Shown here one piece after another: positions 18,239 through 27,045 of a stretch of 64,000 nt of DNA. The translations under genes and the position numbers were made by a program. Within the stretch, counting starts at the first letter, position 1, and every line of letters starts with the position of its first letter. The stretch is from Acidobacteriota bacterium (GTDB lineage Bacteria; Acidobacteriota; Terriglobia; Terriglobales; Acidobacteriaceae), in contig JAFDVQ010000006.1 of the NCBI GenBank assembly GCA_018268915.1, positions 930,001 through 994,000 on the forward strand. The letters are read 5' to 3'. The notes beneath the pieces are model-generated. The model was not told where the DNA came from, did not search any database, and was given only the letters and a program-made list of their open reading frames with translations.

Positions 18239-20413
18239 ATGGAGATGGCTGATAGCATTCTGGGTATGTTTGGGAGATTCTTCCGCAGAGACTTGTGCGC
18301 CGTGATTGCCTCCGGCGCGTTTTTGTTTTTCGGTGCCGGATGTTGCAATTTCTTGCACGCGCAGGATCCGCCTGCGAAGGAAAACTCAGATCGCGCGCGC
18401 ATTGAAGGGGCGCTGCGCGGGTTGAACCGCGGACAGGGAGTGGGGCAGGTGGCGATCTCTCCGGATGGGAAGCGGCTAGCCTGGATCGAGGGCGGACGCG
18501 GAGGCGGGGAGATTCGTCTTGCTTCGCCGGAGGACCTGTCGAAGAGCCAGCGCATAACGGCGGCAGTCAACTCTGAACAGCATTGCGAAGAAGGCGAGCT
18601 GACATGGGAGCCGGATTCAAAGGCGCTGGCCTTCTTTTCCAATTGCGGCGATGCGGCACGCCGGCAGGAGGATCTATATCTGTCTCGTCTGGATGGGAAT
18701 CCGGCGAAGAGGCTGACGTCGGCAAAGGGATATTTACATGAGCCGGCGTTTTCTCCGGACGGGAGCAAGATTGCGTTCCTCTATGTAGAGGGCGCGACGC
18801 GGCAAGCGGGAGCACTAGCGGCGATGAAGCCCGCGGCAGGAGTGATCGGTGAGGACAACGTGGAGGTTCAGAGGGTGGCGATGGTGGCTGCGGACGCTTC
18901 CGCTGCCGCGCCGACGGAGGTGACCCCGGCGAAACTGCACGCGTATGAATTTGATTGGGCTCCGGATTCGAAGGGGATGGCGTACGTTGCGGCCGAGCCA
19001 CCGGGAGAAAACAACTGGTGGGTGGCGAAACTCTACTCGCAAGAACTGGAGGGCGAACCCAAGGCGGTGCTTGCTCCGGCGGAGGTGAGTGGGCCGCTTC
19101 ATGGACTTCAGATTGCGGTGCCGCGGTGGTCGCCAGACAGGAAGTACATTGCGTTCATTGGTGGGCTGATGAGCGACCAGGGGTCAACGGGCGGGGATGT
19201 GTGGATCGTGCCTGCGGCAGGCGGGCAGCCGAAGGATCTGACGTCCGGAAGGCCTACGTCGCCGGCGTGGGTGGAGTGGGGAAGCAACGAATATCTGTTT
19301 GTGAGCGAGCTGGCTGGGGGAAACAGCCAGCTGATCCGGTTGAAGGTGGATGGAGATGTGCGTAGCGGGTCGAAGCCGCCGTCTTATGGATCTCCGATCT
19401 TCTCGATTCCAGGCAGCGTGGGAGACGGGCGGTGGTCGCACAGCTTGTCCAGTACTTCGGATCACTCACTCTTCGTGTTTTCGGCGAGCAACTTCGAGCA
19501 TCCGGCGGAGATTTATGGAGCCAAGCCGGGGACCGTGATGACGTCGGGGCTGGAAGGCGTGATGCAGTTCTCGCACTGGAACGACGGTGTGAAGCCGGGA
19601 TGGGGGAAGGCCGAGTCGCTGAGTTGGAAGAGCGACAGCTTCAGGGTGCAGGGGTGGTTGCTCTTCCCGAAGGACTACGACGAGCACAAGAAATATCCGC
19701 TGGTGGTGGAGGTGCATGGCGGGCCAGCAGCAGCCGCGACGGCACGCTGGGGAGGGGGCGGCGGGATCAGCGGGACCGCTCTGTCGGCGCTGGGGTACTT
19801 CGTACTGATGCCGAATCCGCGGGGGAGTTATGGGCAGGGAGAGGCGTTCACGCAGGCGAACCGCAAGGACTTCGGGTATGGAGATCTGAGGGACATTCTG
19901 GCCGGCGTTGATACCGTGGAGGCGAAATATCCTGTCGACCCACAGAGGGTGGGAATAACAGGGTGGAGCTACGGCGGGTTCATGACGATGTTTGCCGTGA
20001 CGCAGACACAGCGGTTCAAGGCAGCGGTGTCAGGAGCGGGCTTGTCGAACTGGCAGAGCTACTACGGGGAGAACTCGATCGATCAGTGGATGATTCCGTT
20101 CTTTGGGGCGTCGGTGTATGACGATCCGGCTGTATACGCAAAAAGTTCGGCGATCAATTTCATCAAGAAGGCGAAGACACCGACCTTGGTTGTGGTCGGA
20201 GACCGCGACGGGGAGTGTCCGGCTCCGCAGTCCTATGAGTTCTGGCATGCGCTCCGAGACCAGCATGTGCCGACGGAACTGGTGGTGTATCCGAACGAGG
20301 GACATGGGTTTGTGAATCCAGAGCACCGGCGCGATGTGATGGACCGGGCGGTGGAGTGGTTTGAGAAATACATGCCAGAAAAGCAGGGAACGAGGGACCA
20401 AGGGAACGAGTAG
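18239..20413 (+). CDS. S9 family prolyl oligopeptidase-like peptidase
   Basis: 724 residues, exported: a basic start (FGRFFRR) is followed by a hydrophobic core and HAQD as a cleavage site. The ATG at 18266 gives the more usual signal peptide; 18239 is kept as the longest frame. Residues about 50-440 are TolB/PD40 propeller blades (ISPDGKRLAWIEGG, FSPDGSKIAFLYVEG, WSPDRKYIAFIGG). The alpha/beta hydrolase domain (about 470-720) has the nucleophile in GWSYGGF (Ser577), an Asp in GDRDGE (655 or 657) and His689 in EGHGF, which is the S9 triad. It cleaves short peptides after particular residues in the periplasm; specificity is not known. Weak ribosome-binding site. Confidence 0.9.
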   Translation: MEMADSILGMFGRFFRRDLCAVIASGAFLFFGAGCCNFLHAQDPPAKENSDRARIEGALRGLNRGQGVGQVAISPDGKRLAWIEGGRGGGEIRLASPEDLSKSQRITAAVNSEQHCEEGELTWEPDSKALAFFSNCGDAARRQEDLYLSRLDGNPAKRLTSAKGYLHEPAFSPDGSKIAFLYVEGATRQAGALAAMKPAAGVIGEDNVEVQRVAMVAADASAAAPTEVTPAKLHAYEFDWAPDSKGMAYVAAEPPGENNWWVAKLYSQELEGEPKAVLAPAEVSGPLHGLQIAVPRWSPDRKYIAFIGGLMSDQGSTGGDVWIVPAAGGQPKDLTSGRPTSPAWVEWGSNEYLFVSELAGGNSQLIRLKVDGDVRSGSKPPSYGSPIFSIPGSVGDGRWSHSLSSTSDHSLFVFSASNFEHPAEIYGAKPGTVMTSGLEGVMQFSHWNDGVKPGWGKAESLSWKSDSFRVQGWLLFPKDYDEHKKYPLVVEVHGGPAAAATARWGGGGGISGTALSALGYFVLMPNPRGSYGQGEAFTQANRKDFGYGDLRDILAGVDTVEAKYPVDPQRVGITGWSYGGFMTMFAVTQTQRFKAAVSGAGLSNWQSYYGENSIDQWMIPFFGASVYDDPAVYAKSSAINFIKKAKTPTLVVVGDRDGECPAPQSYEFWHALRDQHVPTELVVYPNEGHGFVNPEHRRDVMDRAVEWFEKYMPEKQGTRDQGNE

Positions 20414-20460
20414 ACGAGGGAACCACGGACCAAGGGAACGAGCAGATGAGGGGGCGAAGG
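20388..20460. repeat. degenerate GGGAACGAGGGACCA tandem repeat
   Basis: Units of the type AGGGAACGAGGGACCAAGG repeat two to three times over the end of the S9 peptidase gene (its last codons) and on into the gap. Same character as 9474-9540 and 47058-47210. Confidence 0.6.
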
Positions 20461-20796
20461 GAATCGTGAGTAGCGAACAACGGGCTGGGATAATGAACGC
20501 GAATCGCTCCCTGGTGTGAACTTGCTCGCCAATAAGGGTCTGGCTGAGTCTATGTAAATACAGACAATCGGAGGGTGGGAGAACCCTGCCCTGATACACT
20601 TTGCTTTGGAGCAAATCGAGCGTGGTCACCAGACCGGCTGCATGGAGAAGTGAAATGCCGAAGGCCGGTTTCCTGTGTGTGGAGGCCGAAATGCAGGCCT
20701 GTGGTTGGCGCGGGAAAGACTCGCTCTTAACCCTCATTTTCTAACGGATTTGGAGAGACCGTTCCGCGGTTGGATTGGGCGGGGCGGGGAGGATTC
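20414..20796. other. intergenic region upstream of the Ig-like lipoprotein
   Basis: 383 bases. The first 50 hold the purine-rich repeat. No ORF with good coding character is seen; the overlapping minus-strand frames are made of repeat sequence. A promoter for the lipoprotein gene must lie here but none close to consensus was found. GGGGAGG precedes the ATG at 20797. Confidence 0.4.
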
Positions 20797-23196
20797 ATGC
20801 GGCGGTATCTGACGCTTGTCTTCATGGTGTTTTTGGTTATACCGGCTGGGATTTCGTTTTCCGGCTGTACCCGCAACCCGGCTGGAAACTACTGCAACGG
20901 CCTGGGCTACGGACTAAAGGATACAGACGTATATAGGATCGACCTGGAGCCGAAAACGACTGGGCTCTCACTGGCGTTCGGCCAGGAACAGCAGATAAGC
21001 GCTCCACAGGCATTCAACTGCAAGGGTACGAGCGCGACCGCTTCGAGCTTTAACTATTCGACAACTGATAACAAGCTGGTAGACGTCTCGCCGACGGGCA
21101 AGATCTGCGCTGGGACCTGGAATCGCAATTCGGGCGGCGGCATCCCGGACTACTCGACCTGCAACAATCCGAGCCCCGTGCCAGCGACGAGCGGTTTGCC
21201 ATACACCTCCGCTTATATTTCGGTTTCGGCAAATGGGGTGACTTCGAATCCCGTGCAGGTGTTCGTCCATGCGGCGGTGAGCGCAGTTTCACTGGCTCTG
21301 GCGGGGAACCAGCAGTGCTATTCGCAGGGAACAAGCACGCAGCTTGACTCGGAGGCGTGTTTCTCGCAGAACGGCAAGCAGTTTGAGTTTTGCGCACCGT
21401 CGTCGATTTCGCCTGCGAACTACGCATGCGCGCTTCCGAGCGGAGTGACGTCAGTGCCTGCGTGTTCGAGTTCTATCGGGACCCTGGCTTATTCGGTATC
21501 TACGGGTGCGGTCGCGACGGTAAACGCGGCTACGAATGTGATTACGGCAGCCCAGCCTGGTACGACGGCGATTCAGGCGTCCATCGCCGGATCGGGATCG
21601 TCGGCTGGTTACTTCACCACGTGCCCGCCGAAATCGATATCGGTGACACTGAACGGTAAGACAGATGTGACGGTCACGAAGGGTGTTACCCAAAACCTTG
21701 TGACAACCGTTGTCGACACCAGGGGCAGCCTGATCTCTGGGTTGACGCTGGACTACCAATCGACGAACCCGCTGGATATCTCGGCCGGCACAGCAGGATC
21801 GGTGCTGGCTTCGTTTCCGGGGGAAGCATCGGTTTATGCGATCTGCCAACCGTCGGCGTGCAATCCTTCGCCTATTAACCAGGTGGGACTGTTCGGGACC
21901 GGAATTCCCATTTCGAGCAATGCAGTCGACATCACAGTGCCGGGAACTGCCAGTACCTATGTATGGTTCGGAGCGCCGGGACAGTCGCAGTACTTTGTGC
22001 CCTACGATCTTGTAGGGAACAGACTGGGCTCGACGGTGCGCCTGCCGTATGTGCCGAATTCCATGGTGATGGACCGGCAGGGAACGACGATCTATTTCGG
22101 TTCCTCACGCGCCTTGATGTCATATTCGACAGCGAGCAATGGAACTGCTAATCCGCCGGATACAACGGTGCCCGGAGTGGTGCTGGCGGTTTCGCCGGAC
22201 AACAAGCAGGTTTTGATCAACGATCAGAGCAGACAGGTGTTTTATATCTACGGCGTCGGCACTACAAGTGCAGGGACACTCACGTTTGCCGGCATGGGGA
22301 CGGCCGCGCAGTGGACACCCGATGCCAAGACGCTATACATCACCGACAGCGCCTCGACAGGTCCCGGACACACAGACACGCTGTATGTGTACAACGCAAA
22401 CACCGGATTTACGACGTATAACTTGAGCTCGTCGGGTGGAGGCAAGAACCTGACGCTTGCCATTCCGAGCGTGGGGGCGTATCTGGCGGGCAACCCAACG
22501 GTTGCACATACCTGGTGCCCGTCGGGAACCGCGGCGAACTACAAGAACATTGTGTTCTATCCGCAGGGAGACTCAGTGCCGGCCCAGACTGATGTCCTGG
22601 AAACCACGACAGACGGTCAGCATGTGCTTGGCGCTGCTCTCGTGGGCGGGGGTGTGCAGCTTTCGGATATCGGAGTCACGGTTCCTTCTACGACAGCTCC
22701 ACTGCCGGATCCTTGCCCGCAGTCGGGTTCACAACTGAATCCTCTTCTGCTGCAGCACACGCTGAATCAGATTGGCGTGAACGGGATCAATGCGACGGCG
22801 CTGAACGCGATTGTGACTTCGCCGGCGCAGAATCTGGCGTTCATCACTTACGACGGAACTGCGCCAGGCGGCAAGCTGCCCTACTATGTGCCAGGGGCGA
22901 AAGGCACGACGGGAACGCTGAACTACATTACCCTCACGGGAGGCAACTCTGTTCTGGCGCCGATCGAGGGAGCATTTAGCCTGGATAATCAGTACTTCTT
23001 TGTCTCGACATCGGGCGATGGACAGATTCACTTCGTGAAGATATCGACGCTGACCGATACGCAGCAGGTTAATCCAGGACTGCCTGCCTGCGCGGCGGGG
23101 AGCGATCCGAGCTGCGTTTACAACAACACTGCACCGCCCTCTTCAGGAACGGTGCCGGCGACGGTGATCCTCGTGAAGCCGAGAAACACGGTGTAG
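20797..23196 (+). CDS. lipoprotein with Ig-like and propeller domains
   Basis: 799 residues. GGGGAGG lies 6 bases before the ATG at 20797. The N-terminus MRRYLTLVFMVFLVIPAG continues to ISFSGC, a lipobox-like end with the lipidated Cys near 25. Residues to about 400 are Thr/Ser-rich Ig-like (Big_2 type) modules, for example GKTDVTVTKGVTQNLVTTV and ISANAATNVITAAQPGTTAIQA-like blocks. The rest is a propeller-like part (QSQYFVPYDLVGNRLGSTV, VVLAVSPDNKQVLI, QWTPDAKTLYITDSA). It is probably anchored in a membrane and exposed outside the cytoplasm, perhaps for adhesion. A strong terminator follows at 23216. Confidence 0.82.
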   Translation: MRRYLTLVFMVFLVIPAGISFSGCTRNPAGNYCNGLGYGLKDTDVYRIDLEPKTTGLSLAFGQEQQISAPQAFNCKGTSATASSFNYSTTDNKLVDVSPTGKICAGTWNRNSGGGIPDYSTCNNPSPVPATSGLPYTSAYISVSANGVTSNPVQVFVHAAVSAVSLALAGNQQCYSQGTSTQLDSEACFSQNGKQFEFCAPSSISPANYACALPSGVTSVPACSSSIGTLAYSVSTGAVATVNAATNVITAAQPGTTAIQASIAGSGSSAGYFTTCPPKSISVTLNGKTDVTVTKGVTQNLVTTVVDTRGSLISGLTLDYQSTNPLDISAGTAGSVLASFPGEASVYAICQPSACNPSPINQVGLFGTGIPISSNAVDITVPGTASTYVWFGAPGQSQYFVPYDLVGNRLGSTVRLPYVPNSMVMDRQGTTIYFGSSRALMSYSTASNGTANPPDTTVPGVVLAVSPDNKQVLINDQSRQVFYIYGVGTTSAGTLTFAGMGTAAQWTPDAKTLYITDSASTGPGHTDTLYVYNANTGFTTYNLSSSGGGKNLTLAIPSVGAYLAGNPTVAHTWCPSGTAANYKNIVFYPQGDSVPAQTDVLETTTDGQHVLGAALVGGGVQLSDIGVTVPSTTAPLPDPCPQSGSQLNPLLLQHTLNQIGVNGINATALNAIVTSPAQNLAFITYDGTAPGGKLPYYVPGAKGTTGTLNYITLTGGNSVLAPIEGAFSLDNQYFFVSTSGDGQIHFVKISTLTDTQQVNPGLPACAAGSDPSCVYNNTAPPSSGTVPATVILVKPRNTV

Positions 23197-23215
23197 GGGA
23201 GCCAAGGCTCGACGG

Positions 23216-23246
23216 AAAAAGGCCGGCAGATTGCCGGCCTTTTTAT
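23216..23246 (+). terminator. intrinsic terminator after the lipoprotein
   Basis: 8-bp stem GGCCGGCA / TGCCGGCC with loop GAT, flanked by A5 and T5. It is nearly symmetrical, so it can also end the minus-strand gene at 23259. Confidence 0.9.
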
Positions 23247-23258
23247 TGTGAGAGCTAA

Positions 23259-23624
23259 TTAGTTAGATGGCTTTTCAGCGCCCTCCTTTGCGCCGTGCAC
23301 CGCGCCCTTCGTGGTGCTTTTTGTTTTGTCCCACACCTTTTTGGTTCCGTGGGCGGTGGCGTGGGCTGCTTTTTTCGTGTCGCGCTCGGTGGTATCGGCG
23401 GCTTTCTTTGTTCCGTTTTCAGTTGCGTGTGCCGCTTTGACCGTGCCTTTTTTCACGGCGTGGCCAGTGTCCTTGGCTGCGTCTTTTGCTTCTTGCCCTG
23501 CAGCCTTAGCATCCTGCTTCGCACTGTCCTGAGTTGGGGAATAGGGTTGACTCCATCCGAGAGCTGACACTAAAACCAGAGCCGCTCCCAGAAACTTTGC
23601 AGTGAGAGTTCGCTGTGTTTGCAT
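23259..23624 (-). CDS. exported LEA-like 11-residue repeat protein
   Basis: 121 residues from the ATG at 23624. A signal peptide (MQTQRTLTAKFLGAALVLVSALGWSQ region) is followed by a polar tail made of about six 11-residue units: TGHAVKKGTVK, AAHATENGTKK, AADTTERDTKK, AAHATAHGTKK, VWDKTKSTTKG, AVHGAKEGAEK. The Ala/Lys/Thr pattern with period 11 is that of group 3 LEA (LEA_4) proteins, which are disordered and fold to helices on drying. Export suggests protection of the envelope; this is inference. Codons upstream of 23624 (to 23813) are out of character and not included. Confidence 0.75.
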   Translation of the reverse strand: MQTQRTLTAKFLGAALVLVSALGWSQPYSPTQDSAKQDAKAAGQEAKDAAKDTGHAVKKGTVKAAHATENGTKKAADTTERDTKKAAHATAHGTKKVWDKTKSTTKGAVHGAKEGAEKPSN

Positions 23625-23688
23625 GGTTCCGGGAGCATACAGGCTGGCTGCACAATGAGACAAGGGTGAGGGACTTGTCGCAACGAGG

Positions 23689-24207
23689 TCAGTTGCCGTT
23701 GGTGGATGCCGGCACTGACTTGGAGCTTCTCTCTTCTCGAGAGATGATCTGCAACTCGTAGCCCGGCTTGAGAAGGACATCGCCTCCGGTTGTAAAGAAC
23801 GCGAATGCGACACCGGTGATCGGAATCATGTAGCCGGACTTGAAGACTGCTCCCGAGATTCCATCGACGAGGTCCTTGGAGCCGACGCTGACGCCGCCTC
23901 CTACAAGCATGTTGGTGATCTGGCGAGTTCGTCCGGCCACGATCTTGCCTTCGTCACCCTCCTTCTTCGGACGCAGGACAACCGGCTGATCGAAGACAAG
24001 CATCAGGTGACCGCGGCGGAAGAAGCGCCGCGCTGGAGTTGAGACGAGGTGCCCCGAGTAGTCGCCTGATGGACACTTAACCGAAAAGGGAGTGCCCGTC
24101 GCCATCCAGGAAGATGCATAGGTCTGGAGCTTGCAGGTCTCCGCGCGGAGTGAAAGGCTAGCGGCAAAGGCGAGAAAGAGCAGGGGAATGTGGGGGATCT
24201 TTTTCAT
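23689..24207 (-). CDS. exported hypothetical protein
   Basis: 172 residues from the ATG at 24207. Signal peptide MKKIPHIPLLFLAFAASLSL then RAETC. The mature part has two Cys (ETCKLQ, SVKCPSGD) and beta-rich segments such as GHLMLVFDQPVVL. Toward the end, GAVFKSGYMIPITGVAFAF may be a membrane-active or amphipathic piece. It is followed on the same strand by the LEA-like gene after 64 bases. Not recognised. Confidence 0.65.
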   Translation of the reverse strand: MKKIPHIPLLFLAFAASLSLRAETCKLQTYASSWMATGTPFSVKCPSGDYSGHLVSTPARRFFRRGHLMLVFDQPVVLRPKKEGDEGKIVAGRTRQITNMLVGGGVSVGSKDLVDGISGAVFKSGYMIPITGVAFAFFTTGGDVLLKPGYELQIISREERSSKSVPASTNGN

Positions 24208-24374
24208 GCGAGGGGTTTTCCTTATTTGACTCAGAGGAGCGATTATACTCACCGACCGTTGCGATGTGGTTTCTGTACGAGAGCGCAGAATGGATCTCGA
24301 TCTGACAATTCTGCATGGGCGCCCACAGGCTTGCAGGAACGGGTAAAGGCGGGGCCACACGATAGAATCAGAGC

Positions 24375-25244
24375 ATGATCAAAGGGATTTCCATCCTTCG
24401 CCGGGCTGAGGACAAAGCTGTTTATGACAGGCTAAGCAGCTTCTTCGCGTCGATGGGGTTTGCGCCCGGAGCCGGATGGAAGGACTCAGTGAGCAGTGGT
24501 GCTTCGTTTCTTGCTCCGCTGGGAAATCTGGAATTTGTGAACGGCACGTTTCCATCGGTTGCAGACCTGATGGTCGAGGTGACATCGCTGGACCAGGCTT
24601 ATCAGGCGGCGGAACGCTGGCTGCGCGCAGATGGCGGCGAAGCGGCGACGAAGAAACTGAGCGAACCGACTGACACGGATTGGAAGGCACGCGCATTCAC
24701 CGTGGAGCCGGAGCCGGGATTTGCGTTCACGTTCTGGGCGTGGACAGATCCGCTCAAGGGCAAGCTGGTGGCGCTGGAAGGCGATCTTTCCGCTGAGGGG
24801 ATGAAGTTTGCGATCGTAGTGGCGCGCTGGAATGCCGTGATTACTGACCGGCTGCTGGAAGGCGCGCTGGATGCGATGCTGCGCAGTGGTGCGAAGCGGC
24901 AGGACATTCAAGTTGTGCGCGTCCCAGGGGCATGGGAGGTTCCGGCAGCTGCGAGAACGATTGCGGAGCAGAAAAAAGTGGATGCAATCGTGACACTGGG
25001 TTGCTTGATACGGGGAGAGACGGCGCACTACGAAGCGATCTACAACGAGGTGTCGCGCGGGATAGGGCAGTCGCAGCAGGAGACCGGCATTCCACACGGA
25101 TTTGGAGTTTTGACGTGCGAGACATTGGAGCAGGCGCTGAATCGGGCCGGCATCAAAGCGGGGAATAAGGGATTCGAAGCGGCAGCTGCGGCAATCGAGA
25201 TGGTAAGCATGAAGCGGAAGATTGCGGAAAGCGGTAAAGCGTGA
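24375..25244 (+). CDS. ribH: VOC-like domain fused to 6,7-dimethyl-8-ribityllumazine synthase
   Basis: 289 residues, about 135 longer than usual RibH. The C-terminal part (about 140-289) is a lumazine synthase: FAIVVARWNAVITDRLLEGALDAMLRSG, then IQVVRVPGAWEVPAAARTI, the CLIRGETAHYEAI loop with the catalytic His218, GIPHGFGVLTCETLEQALNRAG and KAGNKGFEAAAAAIEM. It joins a ribityl pyrimidinedione with a four-carbon phosphate in riboflavin synthesis. The N-terminal 135 residues (ILRRAEDKAVYDRLSSFF, FVNGTFPSVADLMVEVTSLD, PEPGFAFTFWAWTDP) resemble a glyoxalase/VOC module. The N-terminal codons are in the same frame with no stop, and the gene overlaps nusB by four bases (GTGA). The fusion is unusual. 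Confidence 0.9.
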   Translation: MIKGISILRRAEDKAVYDRLSSFFASMGFAPGAGWKDSVSSGASFLAPLGNLEFVNGTFPSVADLMVEVTSLDQAYQAAERWLRADGGEAATKKLSEPTDTDWKARAFTVEPEPGFAFTFWAWTDPLKGKLVALEGDLSAEGMKFAIVVARWNAVITDRLLEGALDAMLRSGAKRQDIQVVRVPGAWEVPAAARTIAEQKKVDAIVTLGCLIRGETAHYEAIYNEVSRGIGQSQQETGIPHGFGVLTCETLEQALNRAGIKAGNKGFEAAAAAIEMVSMKRKIAESGKA

Positions 25245-25660
25245 CCGTTGGTTCGCGGAGGAAATCGCGTGAGCTCGCGATGCAGATGCTTTTCCAGGGA
25301 GAGATGGGGAAGCAGACTCCCGACCAGGTGCGCGCAACCTTCTGGAAGTCGGTGGATACGACCGAAGGTGAGGTTCGGGGATTTGCGGAAGATTTGTTCC
25401 GGTCGGCCATTGCCAACCAGGAGCAGATCGACGAACTCATCGCGGTGAATTCGCGGCACTGGCGTCTGGAGCGAATGCCGGCGGTGGATCGCAACCTGCT
25501 GCGAATGGCTGTTGGCGAGATGATTGGATTCAAAGCGACGCCGTTTCCCATCGTGATCAACGAAGCGCTGGAAATTGCCAGGCGGTATTCGGCGCCGGAG
25601 TCGATCAATTTTCTGAATGGGATCCTGGACGCAATCGCTCACAGCCTGCTACCCAAGTAG
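25241..25660 (+). CDS. nusB: transcription antitermination factor NusB
   Basis: 139 residues, typical length. It binds boxA RNA with NusE (S10) and works in rRNA antitermination. The family starts RRKSRELAMQMLFQGEM and continues FAEDLFRSAIANQEQIDELIAVNSRHWRLERMPAVDRNLLRMAVGE, then FPIVINEALEIARRYSAPES-INFLNGILDAIA, all classical. The start is GTG at 25241 overlapping the ribH stop (GTGA); coupling of ribH and nusB is common in bacteria. Confidence 0.96.
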   Translation: MTVGSRRKSRELAMQMLFQGEMGKQTPDQVRATFWKSVDTTEGEVRGFAEDLFRSAIANQEQIDELIAVNSRHWRLERMPAVDRNLLRMAVGEMIGFKATPFPIVINEALEIARRYSAPESINFLNGILDAIAHSLLPK

Positions 25661-25925
25661 AGACTAGTAGAGCGGGCCGGAAGAGTAGAATTGCGAAACG
25701 CTCAGTTTTGGCGTTTACAACTGAAACAAGGTTGGCGGCGTCCAATGCCAGAGAGCCGGGGGGAATAAGTCCTAAGGCTAACGTTTGGTTGTTGCGGCAT
25801 TAGCTGTGCGGTGAGCAATTTTGAGGCGTAACTAGGTTTTGTGGCTGGCTCAAGCCTTTCCGGCATACCCGGGCGGCAGAACCGAAGACGGGAATCTGGC
25901 GTATTGAGCAAAAGGAGATGAGATT

Positions 25926-26324
25926 ATGAGCGACGAAAGAAGTGGGATCCAAGGAGCAGCGTGGTTTCTGGCCGGCCTTGGTGTGGGAGCGTTGATTGGT
26001 GTTCTTTATGCTCCAAAGAGCGGTCGTGAGACGAGGGAGGACATCGCGCAGGGGGCCCGGGAGGGCAGCGAGTACCTGCGGGCACGTGGCCGGCAGGCTG
26101 CGGAGCAGGTTGGACAATATGTAGATAAAGGCCGCGAGCAGATGAATCAGTATGCTGGACGCGGACGGGAGATCGTTGATCGTGGGCGCGCGCAATGGGA
26201 AGACTTTGTGGAGCGCGGCAAGAACATCGTGAACGATCAGTCGAGCCGGGTGAGCGCGGCGGTCGATGCTGGCCGTGAAGCGTACCAGGCGAATGCGCAG
26301 AAGCCGGCAGAGCCGACTGCGTAG
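25926..26324 (+). CDS. YtxH-domain membrane-anchored protein
   Basis: 132 residues with AAAGGAGATGAGATT before the ATG. Residues about 10-33 (WFLAGLGVGALIGVLYAPKSG) are the YtxH signature, a Gly-rich span followed by APxSG. The rest is a long amphipathic Arg/Glu/Gln-rich helix with repeated GRGREIVDRGRAQW-like units. YtxH proteins are often induced by stress; exact role unknown. A coiled-coil membrane protein follows. Confidence 0.82.
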   Translation: MSDERSGIQGAAWFLAGLGVGALIGVLYAPKSGRETREDIAQGAREGSEYLRARGRQAAEQVGQYVDKGREQMNQYAGRGREIVDRGRAQWEDFVERGKNIVNDQSSRVSAAVDAGREAYQANAQKPAEPTA

Positions 26325-26458
26325 AACGATTGGATAACGCGCCGGGGCTGACGCGGTCGGTCCCCGGCGATTGTTGTTTTGAATGCTGGCGTTCTCTTGG
26401 ATGTGGGGAGGCGCTGAACGGGACTTCAGGGAAGCATTAAGATCGCGTCGGTGTCGAG

Positions 26459-26977
26459 ATGAACTATCACAGCGAAACATTCTGGCTAATTGTCTTTGTG
26501 GGACTCACAGCGGTTGCCCTGTTCGGGCAGTTCATCGTGATGCTGTCGGCATACTTCCTGGTGCGTAAGAACATCAAGACTGTGCAAGAAGAGGTGAGCG
26601 ATCTTCGTTCGACGGTGATGCCAATTCTGAACCGGTCGAAAGATATGCTGGAGAAGGTTGCGCCTAAGGTGGAGTCTGTGGCCGCTGACATGGCGGACAT
26701 GGCGCAATCGGCACGCGAGCAAACGGCGCACATTCGATTTACTGCAGATGAAGTGCTGGCTCGTGTCTATCGGCAGACAAGCCGCGTAGACAACATGATC
26801 ACTAACGTCGCGGATGGTGTAGAACATGCGAGCACTGTGGTTGCAGACTCTGTTACCAAGCCAGTGCGGCAAGTATCGGCGATATTGGCGGCTGCGAAAG
26901 CATTCCTCGGTGTGCTTGCGACTGGCAGGCGGCCGGATCGCCACGAGGTGGTGGCGGATCAGGACATGTTTGTCTAG
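26459..26977 (+). CDS. membrane-anchored coiled-coil protein (DUF948-like)
   Basis: 172 residues: one span (about 9-35, LIVFVGLTAVALFGQFIVML) followed by a long helical region with heptad-like spacing (KNIKTVQEEVSDLRSTVMPIL, EKVAPKVESVAADMADMAQS, HIRFTADEVLARVY). The layout is that of DUF948 proteins, which sit at the membrane in Gram-positive bacteria and elsewhere. Neighbour of the YtxH gene, so an envelope or stress role is plausible. No strong ribosome-binding site. Confidence 0.65.
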   Translation: MNYHSETFWLIVFVGLTAVALFGQFIVMLSAYFLVRKNIKTVQEEVSDLRSTVMPILNRSKDMLEKVAPKVESVAADMADMAQSAREQTAHIRFTADEVLARVYRQTSRVDNMITNVADGVEHASTVVADSVTKPVRQVSAILAAAKAFLGVLATGRRPDRHEVVADQDMFV

Positions 26978-27045
26978 ACAAGCCGACTCTTCCGCGGGTA
27001 TCTGATTAACATCCATCCCTGCTCTGGTGTAGTCTCCTCTACACG

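Noticed and set aside
25661..25925. Possible c-di-GMP (GEMM) or other riboswitch before the YtxH gene
   Set aside because: The short pieces that recall GEMM are not in the right order and no conserved core could be placed.
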